Origin: Microbacterium suaedae
Lineage (GTDB): Bacteria > Actinomycetota > Actinomycetes > Actinomycetales > Microbacteriaceae
NCBI RefSeq assembly: GCF_003254645.1
Contig: NZ_PNFD01000003.1
Coordinates: forward strand, 124,001-188,000
Reading direction: 5' to 3'
Length of the DNA stretch: 64,000 nucleotides
In this document: piece by piece, positions 54,373-62,751 of the stretch
Layout: every line of letters begins with the position of its first letter
Position numbering within the stretch: the first letter of the stretch is position 1
Translations under genes and position numbers: made by a program
The notes under the pieces: model-generated
What the model was told of the DNA's origin: nothing
What the model saw: only the letters and a program-made list of their open reading frames with translations
The model's database searches: none

Positions 54373-54759
54373 TCACCCGCCGCGCGTTTCCCTCTCGGAA
54401 ACAACACCCTCGAGCAGATCCGCCAGCGAACGGAGCCGGATCGCGACCTCGCGACCGAGTTCGGTCAGCTCGTACTCGACGCGCGCGGGGATCACGTCAA
54501 CCACCTCGCGCGAGACGAGACCGTCGTGATCGAGCGCCTGCAGCGTCTGCGAGAGCATCTTGTCGCTGACGCCGTCGACCCGCCGGCGCAGCGCGTTGAA
54601 CCGGTAGGTCCCCTCGAGAAGCGCGAGCAGGGCGAGCGAGGCCCACTTCGAGGTGACGTCATCGAAGATCGCCCGCGACTCGCAGTCGCGCGCGAACACG
54701 TCCGCCACCAGCTCGACGCTCGGCTGCGGCTCGTCGATCTCTGCGTTCCGCACCGACAT
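54373..54759 (-). CDS. HxlR-family transcriptional regulator (QorR/YtfH-like)
   Basis: This 128-aa winged-helix protein has SKWASLALLALLEGTYRFNALRRRVDGVSDKMLSQTLQALDHDGLV, the HxlR signature, and a wing ending RVEYELTELGREV. A single Cys at residue 26 (ARDCESR) lies where redox-sensing HxlR proteins (QorR, YodB, HypR) carry their reactive thiol. ATG 54757-54759 follows GGGAGG. It is divergent from a qorB-like gene, as in E. coli ytfH-ytfG and in corynebacteria, so it is probably a thiol-based repressor of quinone detoxification. Confidence 0.88.
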   Translation of the reverse strand: MSVRNAEIDEPQPSVELVADVFARDCESRAIFDDVTSKWASLALLALLEGTYRFNALRRRVDGVSDKMLSQTLQALDHDGLVSREVVDVIPARVEYELTELGREVAIRLRSLADLLEGVVSERETRGG

Positions 54760-54816
54760 AGTGACCTCCCGGCGCATCCGCGCCACTCACTCGATGATAC
54801 AACCGCTTCTTCCATG

Positions 54817-54841
54817 TATAGTACTCACTAGAAGTTAGTAC
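54817..54841 (+). promoter_or_regulatory. qorB-like promoter and overlapping operator
   Basis: TATAGT (54817-54822) is a good -10 box. The dyad GTACT-N11-AGTAC (54821-54841) covers its end and the start point. TAGTAC also occurs as a direct repeat (54819 and 54836). It is the likely binding site of the HxlR-type repressor. Confidence 0.65.
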
Positions 54842-54860
54842 ACACTGATAGGAGAGCAAC

Positions 54861-55721
54861 ATGTCGACGATCTACGCCGTCACCGGAGCATCCGGGCACC
54901 TCGGACACCGCGCCGTCACCGAACTCCTCGCGCGCGACGTCTCCCCCGAGAACATCGTCGCGATCGCCCGCACGCCCGAGAAGATCTCCGACCTCTCGAG
55001 CCAGGGCGTGCAGGTCCGCGAAGGCGACTACACGAAGCCCGACACGCTCCGCTCCGCACTCGCGGGCGTCGACCGCCTGCTGCTCGTGTCGGGCAGCGAG
55101 GTCGGGCAGCGTTCCGTCCAGCACGCCGCGGTGATCGAGGCGGCGAAGGCGAACGGCGTGGGCCGCATCGTCTACACGAGCATCCTCGGCGCCGACACGA
55201 CGCAGAACCCACTGGCTCCCGAGCACGTCGAGACCGAGAGCGCGCTGCGCTCGTCGGGTATCGCCCACACGGTCCTCCGCAACGGGTGGTACATCGAGAA
55301 CTACACGAGCCAGGCACAGCAGTACCAGGAGACCGGCGCGATCCTCGGCGCGACCGGCGGCGCGAAGGTCTCGGGCGCAGCCCGCGAGGACTACGCGATC
55401 GCGGCCGCTGCCGCGCTGCTCGACGACGCCACGGACGGTCGCGTCTACGAACTCGGTGGTGCCGCGTTCAGCTTCGACGAGCTCGCCGAGGCCATCGGCG
55501 AAGCCACGGGAACCACCATCGCGCACAAGGATCTCCCCGCCGAGGAGTACACCGCGGCGCTGATCTCCGCAGGCCTCGACGAGCAGACGGCCGGCTTCCT
55601 CGCTGCGCTCGACGCGACGATCGCCGCCGGAGAGCTCGAGACCGACAGCGACGATCTCGCTCGCCTCATCGGTCGCGCCCCGACGCCGATGGCCGACGTG
55701 GTCCGCGCCGAGCTGGCCTGA
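54861..55721 (+). CDS. NmrA-like NAD(P)H:quinone oxidoreductase (QorB/YtfG-like)
   Basis: This 286-aa Rossmann-fold protein is of the atypical SDR/NmrA class: YAVTGASGHLGHRAVTELLAR (dinucleotide loop GxxGxxG), RLLLVSGSEVGQR, GRIVYTSILGADTT and TVLRNGWYIENY. It resembles E. coli QorB, which reduces quinones with NADPH. ATG 54861 has GGAGAG upstream. The pairing with a divergent HxlR regulator supports the assignment. It probably shares a transcript with the YceI gene 48 nt downstream. Confidence 0.9.
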   Translation: MSTIYAVTGASGHLGHRAVTELLARDVSPENIVAIARTPEKISDLSSQGVQVREGDYTKPDTLRSALAGVDRLLLVSGSEVGQRSVQHAAVIEAAKANGVGRIVYTSILGADTTQNPLAPEHVETESALRSSGIAHTVLRNGWYIENYTSQAQQYQETGAILGATGGAKVSGAAREDYAIAAAAALLDDATDGRVYELGGAAFSFDELAEAIGEATGTTIAHKDLPAEEYTAALISAGLDEQTAGFLAALDATIAAGELETDSDDLARLIGRAPTPMADVVRAELA

Positions 55722-55768
55722 CGCCAACAGGATCCGCGCGCCCTTCGACGACGGGAAGCACCGAGCAG

Positions 55769-56461
55769 ATGCAGAAGAAGACGAAGATCATCGCGGCCGT
55801 CGTGGCCGCGGGCATCGTGGTGGCCGGCGTGGCCGCCGTCGCGGGGCCGATCGTCTACCGAGACGTCATGGCCGGAGAGGCGGCGTCCGCGCCCACCATC
55901 TCCCCCGCCCCGGAATCCGCGGGAGATCCCGCGGATCCGGCCGACGTCTCGGGCACCTGGAGCGTCACTGATGGCTCGGAGGCCGGGTACCGGGTCGACG
56001 AGGTTCTCAACGGCACGGACGTGACCGTCACAGGGCGCACGAGTGAGGTCGCCGGCGAGCTCGTCGTCGACGGCCTCACTCTCACCGAAGCCGAGATCAC
56101 GGTCGACGTCGCCTCGATCGCCACCGACTCCGCGCAGCGCGACGCCTACTTCCGGGATACGGCCCTGCGCGCAGGCGAGTACCCCACCGCGAGCTTCTCG
56201 CTCACCGAGCCGGTGACCGCGGACGAGGTGCCCACCGGCGGCGTCCAGACATTCGAGGCGACGGGCGAGCTGACGATCGCGGGCGTCTCGAACGAGGTGA
56301 GCTTCGAGCTGCAGGCCGCGTTCGACGGCGCGGAGGGGCAGCTGGCCGGCGCCATCGACATCGTCTTCGCCGACTACGGTGTCGAAGCCCCCAACCTCGG
56401 TTTCGTCTCGGTCGAGCCGGCCGGCGCCGTCGAGTTCCAGCTCACCGTGGCGCGGGGCTGA
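55769..56461 (+). CDS. Membrane-anchored YceI-domain protein
   Basis: This 230-aa protein has an N-terminal uncleaved anchor (IIAAVVAAGIVVAGVAAVAG), a Pro/Ala-rich linker (~45-65) and a YceI lipocalin-like domain: GTWSVTDGSEAGYRVDEVLNG, then VDVASIATDSAQRDAYFRD, AGEYPTASFSLTEPV and FEATGELTIAGVSNEVSFEL. YceI domains bind isoprenoid quinones or similar lipids, which fits its place downstream of a quinone reductase. No strong Shine-Dalgarno is visible. Confidence 0.88.
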   Translation: MQKKTKIIAAVVAAGIVVAGVAAVAGPIVYRDVMAGEAASAPTISPAPESAGDPADPADVSGTWSVTDGSEAGYRVDEVLNGTDVTVTGRTSEVAGELVVDGLTLTEAEITVDVASIATDSAQRDAYFRDTALRAGEYPTASFSLTEPVTADEVPTGGVQTFEATGELTIAGVSNEVSFELQAAFDGAEGQLAGAIDIVFADYGVEAPNLGFVSVEPAGAVEFQLTVARG

Positions 56462-56478
56462 TCCCGCGATTCCATCCA

Positions 56479-56563
56479 CAACACAACGCAGTCGATCCGG
56501 CCCACACGGGCCCAGCCGACCCAGTTCTCGGCCGGGCCGGCCCAGATCGACTGCGTTGTGTTG
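56479..56563. repeat. Family B hairpin element, copy 4
   Basis: CAACACAACGCAGTCGAT (56479-56496) pairs perfectly with 56546-56563, around a 49-nt interior; CCGGCCC and GGGCCGG extend the stem after a bulge. It lies between the convergent YceI and mannosidase genes. Confidence 0.92.
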
Positions 56564-56579
56564 GTGGGGGTGGCGGAAC

Positions 56580-59573
56580 TCAGCCCCGCGTCACGCGGAG
56601 AGTGCGCACCTCGAAGGGGGTGAGCGTGATGTCCGCAGGATCCGCCGGAGCGATTACGTCCTCGATGAGGCTCGCCTCCCGCACCTCGGCTCCGGGCACG
56701 TCGATCGACACCGATCCGGTCACGCGACGGCCATGCGGCTCGTACACCCGGACGATGAGGTCGCCCGAGCGGTCGGCCGCGAGCTTGACGCCCGAGACCA
56801 CGATGCCGTCCGAGACCGACACGAGCGGCGCGACCGGGGATCCGCTGCGCTCCCGCGCCGGCAGATTGAGCGCGAGCCCCGCCGCGGTCGCGTCCTCGAT
56901 CGTCGATCCGACGACGAGACCGTAGCGGTGCGTCTGCGCGCCCTGATCGGTCTCGGGATCCGGGAACCGCGGCGCGCGCAGCAGCGACAGCCGCACGGTC
57001 GTCGTGACGCCCGCATCGGGATCCGCGTCTCGCGTCACGTCATAGCCGTACGTCGAGTCGGTGACGAGGCTCGCGCCGAAGCCGTACTCGTCGATGTGCA
57101 CATAGCGATGCATCGACGTCTCGAACTTTGCGGCCTCCCAGCTCGTGTTCGTGTGCGTCACGCGCCGGGCATGCCCGAACTGCGTCTCGGCGGCCGTGTG
57201 CTCGGCCTGGATCGCGAGGGGGAAGGCGAGCTTGAGGAACTTCTCCGTCTCGTGCCAGTCGGTCTCCTGCGCGAACTCGAGCGTGCGGGAGCCCGGGCGC
57301 AGCGTGATCTCCTGCGAGACGCGCGACGCGGAGAACGAGCGCTCGACCCGCACCACGGCGGATCCGTCGACGAGGCGGGCCTCGAGCGAATCGACGCCCG
57401 TGAGGTCGTGGACGCGGTTGCGGTAGAAACGGTCGACGTCCCACGCGTCCCACATGTTCGGGAAGTCCTGATGCATCTGCAGGAGGTTCGCAGGCCTCCC
57501 GTCGGGGATCGCGTCGCGGCCGGTCGCGAGGTCGACGGCGCTCGTAATGAGTCCCTCCGCCGAGATCGCGACCCGTACGAGCTCGTTCTCGAGCACGAAG
57601 CCGCCCTCCGACTCGTCGAGTCGCACCTCGCCCGAGGCGGCGCGAAGCGGCGCGGCCGCGAGCCCCGGGACCCCGTCGCGCGCGAGCGGCGACGCGTTGA
57701 AGACGACGCGCTCCTCACCGGATCCTGCGAGGAGCTCCTGCGCCCGGTCGATGAGCGCCGTGGCCGCCTCCGCCACGCGCGCGTACTGCTCGACGGCCTC
57801 GCGATGCACCCACGCGATCGAGGTCCCGGGGAGGATGTCGTGGAACTGCTGCAGCAGCACCTGCTTCCACAGCTCGTCGAGCTCGTCGTGCGGATACGCG
57901 GCCCCCGTGCGGACGGCGGCCGTCGCCCACCACAGCTCGGCCTCGACGAGCAGATGCTCCGTGAGGCGGTTGCCCTGCTTCGTCTTGTGCTGGCTCGTGA
58001 GCGTCGCGCGGTGCAGCTCGAGGTACAGCTCGCCCACCCAGACGGGCGGGTGCGGCATCTCGCCCTTCGCTCGGTCGAAGAACGCGTCCGGATGCTCCCA
58101 GCGCACGCGCGCGCTGCCCTCGAGATCGGCGAGGCGGCGCGCCTTGCCGGTCATCTCACGCGTCGTTCCCCCGCCGCCATCCCCCCAGCCGACAGGCGCG
58201 ATCGATCCGGAGGCGACGCGCGACTCGCGGAACTGACGCGACGCCTTGGCGACCTCCTCGCCCGACAGCTGCGAGTTGTAGGTGTCCATCGACGGGAAGT
58301 GGGTGAACATCCGGGACCCGTCGATGCCCTCCCACGCGAAGGTGTGGTGCGGGAACTTGTTGACCTGGTTCCAGGAGATCTTCTGCGTGAAGAACCACTC
58401 GAATCCGGCACGGCGCATGAGCTGCGGAAGCGCGGGCGAGTAGCCGAACGAGTCGGGCAGCCAGACGCCCTTCGAGCGGATCCCGAACTCCTCTTCGAAG
58501 AATCGCTGTCCGTAGAGGAACTGACGTACGAGAGCCTCGCCCGTCGGCATCACCGTGTCCGACTCGACCCACATCCCGCCGAGGGGAAGGAAGCGTCCCT
58601 CAGCGACGGCGGCGCGCACCTTCTCGTAGACCTCGGGGCGGTGCTCCTTGATCCACGCGTACTGCTGTGCGCTCGACATGCCGTACTGGAAGTCGGGCTC
58701 CTCCCCGAGGAGCTCGGTCATCGTCGAGGTCGTGCGGGCGACCTTCCGGATCGTCTCGCGCACGGGCCACAGCCATGCGGAGTCGATGTGCGCGTGGCCG
58801 ACAGCAGAGATCTCGTGTGCGCTCCCCTCGGCGGGCGCTGCGAGGGCGGGTGCGAGCGCGGCGCGCGCATCGGCGGCGGTCTCCGGGATCCGCTGCAGAT
58901 CGAGCCTGTCGAGCGCATCGTCGAGCGCCTGCAGGATCTGCATGCGACGCGGCGACGACTCCGGAAGCTCGGCCTGCAGCTCGAGAAGCACCTCGATGTC
59001 GAGCGCGAGCTCGTGCACCTCGGGTTCGAGCACGGCGAGGTCGAAGTGGCGCGTCGTATACAGCGGCTTCGGCGAGGAGGTGCGGACGTCACCCTCCTGC
59101 GTCGGCAGGAAGGGGTGGTAGTCGAGGAGCACGGGATTGGACGCCGCCTCGATGAAGAACTCGATCTCCTCTCCCCCCTCGGCGGCCTCGGCGACGCGCA
59201 CCCACTGATTGCGCGGATTGAGCGACTTGACCGGCTCACCGCCCGGCAGATAGACGAGGCCCTCGCACTGGAAGCCCGGCATGTTGATGTCGAAGCCGAG
59301 ATCGACGAGGGCCTCGACGCGTCGGCCCGCCCACTCGCTCGGAATGGTCCCCCGCAGGCGGAACCAGGTCGTGCCCCAGGCGGGCCCCCACGGGGATCCG
59401 GCCTCGAACGGCTGGTAGTCGAGCGCAAGCCCCTCGGCCGGCGGAATCGGCTCGCCGGGCAGTTCGTGCCAGGCGATGTCGAGCGGCAGGCGCGCGCTGT
59501 GGATGGCGGGCCGGATGCGCTCGTTCAGGACGCGGGTCGCGCGTCCGGTCGTGAGCGGGATGTCGTCGTGCAT
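56580..59573 (-). CDS. Alpha-mannosidase, GH38
   Basis: This 997-aa GH38 enzyme releases terminal alpha-mannose from mannans or N-glycan-like oligosaccharides. The zinc-site motif AVGHAHIDSAWLWPVRET (~residue 275), FQYGMSSAQQYAWIKEHRPE, and SKGVWLPDSFGYSPALPQLM with the nucleophile Asp are clear. The C-terminal beta-domains (~650-997) are full length. It lacks a signal peptide, so it acts in the cytosol on imported sugars. It is the last gene of the binding protein-permease-permease-GH5-GH38 operon, 29 nt after the GH5-like gene. Confidence 0.95.
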   Translation of the reverse strand: MHDDIPLTTGRATRVLNERIRPAIHSARLPLDIAWHELPGEPIPPAEGLALDYQPFEAGSPWGPAWGTTWFRLRGTIPSEWAGRRVEALVDLGFDINMPGFQCEGLVYLPGGEPVKSLNPRNQWVRVAEAAEGGEEIEFFIEAASNPVLLDYHPFLPTQEGDVRTSSPKPLYTTRHFDLAVLEPEVHELALDIEVLLELQAELPESSPRRMQILQALDDALDRLDLQRIPETAADARAALAPALAAPAEGSAHEISAVGHAHIDSAWLWPVRETIRKVARTTSTMTELLGEEPDFQYGMSSAQQYAWIKEHRPEVYEKVRAAVAEGRFLPLGGMWVESDTVMPTGEALVRQFLYGQRFFEEEFGIRSKGVWLPDSFGYSPALPQLMRRAGFEWFFTQKISWNQVNKFPHHTFAWEGIDGSRMFTHFPSMDTYNSQLSGEEVAKASRQFRESRVASGSIAPVGWGDGGGGTTREMTGKARRLADLEGSARVRWEHPDAFFDRAKGEMPHPPVWVGELYLELHRATLTSQHKTKQGNRLTEHLLVEAELWWATAAVRTGAAYPHDELDELWKQVLLQQFHDILPGTSIAWVHREAVEQYARVAEAATALIDRAQELLAGSGEERVVFNASPLARDGVPGLAAAPLRAASGEVRLDESEGGFVLENELVRVAISAEGLITSAVDLATGRDAIPDGRPANLLQMHQDFPNMWDAWDVDRFYRNRVHDLTGVDSLEARLVDGSAVVRVERSFSASRVSQEITLRPGSRTLEFAQETDWHETEKFLKLAFPLAIQAEHTAAETQFGHARRVTHTNTSWEAAKFETSMHRYVHIDEYGFGASLVTDSTYGYDVTRDADPDAGVTTTVRLSLLRAPRFPDPETDQGAQTHRYGLVVGSTIEDATAAGLALNLPARERSGSPVAPLVSVSDGIVVSGVKLAADRSGDLIVRVYEPHGRRVTGSVSIDVPGAEVREASLIEDVIAPADPADITLTPFEVRTLRVTRG

Positions 59574-59602
59574 GAGGGTGTTCGGTCCCTTCGTCGGGTG
59601 GA

Positions 59603-60877
59603 TCAGGAGGACATCGTCGCGGCGGCGCCGCCGCCCGTCGGGGAGGATACGCCGGTGCCGAGCCGCCCGGCTTCGATGAGATGGCGGATCCCGCGAGCGG
59701 CGAGGAGCGGCTCGTCGTGTGCGCGCGAGCGGAGGACGATCTGCGGCCCGGTTCCCGTGGCAGAGGCGGCCCGCATCCACGCCTCGAAGAATCCGCCGCC
59801 CGGCGCGCACCGCGCGCGGTATCCGGCGGAGTCGTCGAGGACGAGCGCGGTTTCGACGGGGGCCGGCTCCGGCGCGGAGCGCAGCTCGCGGGCGAGTTCG
59901 GCGAACGCGCGTCCTGTCGGCTTGATCCGCCCGTTCTCGTCGATCAGCCCCAGGTCGTATTCGACCGGGGGAAAGTCGAGCATGCTCCGCGCCACGTCGT
60001 GCGAGCACCACCAGGTGATCCCGGACAGGCCGGCGACACCGGCCGCGTGGCGAACGGTGCGCTCAACGAAATCGACCGCGTCGTATGGGTCGACAACCGT
60101 CTCGGGAACCCCGACCTCCTGAAGCCATACTCGCCGGTCGCCCGAGGTGTGCCAGGCGGCCGCGAGCTGCACGAGGTACTCGGCGTGGCGCACGGACCCC
60201 GTCCCCAGGCCACCGTGGCGCTGTGCGGCGCCGTTGAAGACCCACGAGTGCACGACGGTCTCGTCGCCGAGCTCCGCCGCGTGACGGGGAAGGAACGGCT
60301 GGCGCTCGTCGTACCACGTGGCGTCGTAGCTCGCGTGCGTGATGAGCCCGGTTCCCGCGTCGCGCGCCGCACCGAGCAGCCGCCTCAGCCAGGCCTCGGC
60401 CTGTGAGGCGTCGATCCCATGCGGATCCGGATGCGGGCGGGCTGCGAACTGGCTCACCTCGTTACCGAGGGTGAACCCGAGGACGTTTCCCCTTTCGGCG
60501 AGCACCTCGCCGAGCGCGCGCACGTACGCCTCCTCCCCCGCAATGACGTCGGGATCCGTGAAGATGTTGCGCTCGTGCCATGTCGACACCCAGGACGGGA
60601 GGAAGTCGAAGCTCGACAGGTGCCCCTGCAGTGCGTCGACGTTCACGTCGAGGCCGAACTCGGCCGCGACGTCGATGACCGTGCCGACCGCGGCGAGACC
60701 GGCGGGGCGGATGAGCCCACGATTCGGCTGGATGAGATCCCAGAGGGGGAAGATCCTCACATGGTCGACCTCGAGCTGCGCGATCTGGGAGAAGTCGCGC
60801 CGCACCGCGTCGGCGTCGAAGTCGAGCCACGAGTGGAACCAGCCCTCGCGAGGGGTGTAGTTGACGCCGAACCTCAT
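59603..60877 (-). CDS. GH5-like glycoside hydrolase (beta-mannosidase/mannanase type)
   Basis: This 424-aa TIM-barrel protein begins MRFGVNYTPREGWFHSWLDF and shows VDHVRIFPLWDLIQPN, FTLGNEVSQFA with the acid/base Glu and VWLQEVGVPETV with the nucleophile Glu, the clan GH-A pattern. No signal peptide is present. The ATG overlaps the permease stop as ATGA. Together with the GH38 enzyme it probably trims an imported oligosaccharide; mannan or glycoprotein glycan is suggested by the mannosidase. The exact GH family is uncertain. Confidence 0.82.
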   Translation of the reverse strand: MRFGVNYTPREGWFHSWLDFDADAVRRDFSQIAQLEVDHVRIFPLWDLIQPNRGLIRPAGLAAVGTVIDVAAEFGLDVNVDALQGHLSSFDFLPSWVSTWHERNIFTDPDVIAGEEAYVRALGEVLAERGNVLGFTLGNEVSQFAARPHPDPHGIDASQAEAWLRRLLGAARDAGTGLITHASYDATWYDERQPFLPRHAAELGDETVVHSWVFNGAAQRHGGLGTGSVRHAEYLVQLAAAWHTSGDRRVWLQEVGVPETVVDPYDAVDFVERTVRHAAGVAGLSGITWWCSHDVARSMLDFPPVEYDLGLIDENGRIKPTGRAFAELARELRSAPEPAPVETALVLDDSAGYRARCAPGGGFFEAWMRAASATGTGPQIVLRSRAHDEPLLAARGIRHLIEAGRLGTGVSSPTGGGAAATMSS

Positions 60878-61758
60878 CCTTTGACGCCGCCTTCCTCGAC
60901 GCCCTTGAAGAAGTGCCGCTGGAGCACCGCGAAGACGATCGCGATCGGGATGAAGGCGATCATGGAGCCCGCCGCGATCATGCGCTGGTCGTTGGCGAAC
61001 GTTCCCGAAAGGTACTGCAGACCGATCGTCAGCGTGAACTGATCGGGGCTGGTCAGGACGATGAGCGGCCAGAGGAAGTCGTCCCAGGCGCCGATGAAGC
61101 TGAAGATCGCGATGACCGCAACGGTTCCCTTGACGGACGGCAGGGACACGAACCAGAAGCGCTGCAGGGCGTTCGCACCGTCGATGACGGCGGCCTGATC
61201 GATCTCCTCCGGCAGCATGCGGAAGGCGTTGTACATGAGCAGCACGTTCAGCGTCGCGATCATGCCCGGCAGGGCGACACCGAGCAGCGTGTCGGCAAGG
61301 CCCACGTTCCGGATCGTCACGAAGTTTGCGATGATCGTCGCCTCGCCGGGCAGGATCAGGGTCGCGAGGAACAGCCCGAGGACGGCCTTCCGCCCACGGA
61401 AGCGGAGGCGGGCCAGGGCGAATCCGGCAAGCGTCGAGAAGATGACGTTGCCGCCCACTGCGAACACAGCGACGAACAGCGAGTTGCCGATGAACTGCCA
61501 CACGGGGATCGCGTCCAGGACGCGCGCGTAGTTGTCGAGCGTCGGTTCGCTCGGCCACAGCTGCGGAATGCGCGTGTAGATGTCCTCGCTGGTGCTCTTG
61601 AGCGATGTCGAGAGCTGCCAGAGGAACGGTCCGATCGAGATCAGCAGCACGAAGATGAGCAGCGCGTAGCGCGCGATGCGCTCTCCCGGCCCCATGCGGC
61701 CGAAGCCGCGGGCGCGGCGACGCGGCGCCTGCGTCGTGCGGACGGCGGTGGCGGTCAT
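60874..61758 (-). CDS. Carbohydrate ABC transporter permease (CUT1, MalG type)
   Basis: This 294-aa inner-membrane protein has six helices and the EAA loop EEIDQAAVIDGANALQRFWFVSLPSVKG for contact with an MsmK-like ATPase. No ATPase gene is in the operon here, which is usual for CUT1 systems in actinobacteria that share one ATPase. Its ATG overlaps the preceding permease stop as ATGA. Confidence 0.94.
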   Translation of the reverse strand: MTATAVRTTQAPRRRARGFGRMGPGERIARYALLIFVLLISIGPFLWQLSTSLKSTSEDIYTRIPQLWPSEPTLDNYARVLDAIPVWQFIGNSLFVAVFAVGGNVIFSTLAGFALARLRFRGRKAVLGLFLATLILPGEATIIANFVTIRNVGLADTLLGVALPGMIATLNVLLMYNAFRMLPEEIDQAAVIDGANALQRFWFVSLPSVKGTVAVIAIFSFIGAWDDFLWPLIVLTSPDQFTLTIGLQYLSGTFANDQRMIAAGSMIAFIPIAIVFAVLQRHFFKGVEEGGVKG

Positions 61759-62744
61759 GTGTCCCTCCTGCTGTTGATCCTCGCGAGGATGAGCATCGGC
61801 ACGAGCGTCACGAAGAACATGAGGATGCTGAGGGCGCTCGCGTAGCCCAGATCACCCGTGAAGCCGCGGGAGTACTGCTGGATGAGCATGACCATCGTCA
61901 TCGCCTCACCGCCCGCGCCTCCGGTGCCGCCGGTCATCACGAACACCTCGCTGAAGACACGCAGCGCCGAGATGCAGACGAGAACCGCGATGAGGAGCAT
62001 GGCTCCGCGAACGGCCGGCAGCGTCACGACGAAGAACCGCCGGATCGCCCCCGCTCCGTCCATCGCCGCCGCCTCGTGGAGGTCGCGGCTGACGTTTCCG
62101 AGGGCCGCGAGGTAGATGATCATGTAGTACCCGAGCCCCTTCCACACGGTGAGGCTGACCGCGCTGAGGATGATGAGCCACCGATCGGTGAGGAACGGCA
62201 GCGGCTCCTGGATGATCGACAGCGCCTGGGCGAGCCCGTTCACGAGCCCGCGGTCGTCGAGCATGAACGTCCAGATCAGTGCGACGACCACAGCCGAGGC
62301 GATGACCGGCGTATAGAACGCCGTGCGGAAGAACGTGATGCCGGGCAGCTTCTTCTCGACGAGGATCGCGATCAGCAGCGGCAGGAGCGTCAGGAGCGGC
62401 AGGCACACGAGCATGAAGACGATGCTGTTCAGCAGCGCGCCGACGACCTGGTCGTCACGCAGGAGGTACGAGAAGTTCTCGAACCAGACGAACTCCTCGT
62501 TTCCGCCGAGCGGCTTCGCGTTCGTGAACGCCATGCGGATCGTGTTGAGGGACGGCCAGATCGAGAACACGAGGAGCCACAGCAGCGCGGGGGCGAGCAG
62601 CAGCCAGGGCGTGAATCGCCGAGTCGTGCTCGTCGGCCCGCGGCGCTGAGCGAACCGGGGAGCGACGAGGTGCGTCGTCTCCGGAGCGGACGGGCGCCCC
62701 GCGGCCGGCGCCTGGCCGACCGCGGGGAGGTTGCTCACGGACAT
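61755..62744 (-). CDS. Carbohydrate ABC transporter permease (CUT1, MalF type)
   Basis: This 329-aa permease has a cytosolic N-terminal ~45 residues, six helices and the EAA loop HEAAAMDGAGAIRRFFVVTLPAVRG. It forms the heterodimeric channel with the 60874-61758 product. It starts 7 nt after the stop of the binding-protein gene. Confidence 0.94.
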   Translation of the reverse strand: MSVSNLPAVGQAPAAGRPSAPETTHLVAPRFAQRRGPTSTTRRFTPWLLLAPALLWLLVFSIWPSLNTIRMAFTNAKPLGGNEEFVWFENFSYLLRDDQVVGALLNSIVFMLVCLPLLTLLPLLIAILVEKKLPGITFFRTAFYTPVIASAVVVALIWTFMLDDRGLVNGLAQALSIIQEPLPFLTDRWLIILSAVSLTVWKGLGYYMIIYLAALGNVSRDLHEAAAMDGAGAIRRFFVVTLPAVRGAMLLIAVLVCISALRVFSEVFVMTGGTGGAGGEAMTMVMLIQQYSRGFTGDLGYASALSILMFFVTLVPMLILARINSRRDT

Positions 62745-62751
62745 GCTTCTC

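Noticed and set aside
56379..60122. A 1247-codon plus-strand frame opposite the GH38 gene
   Set aside because: It is a shadow of the mannosidase in high-GC DNA. The opposite strand contains all GH38 motifs.
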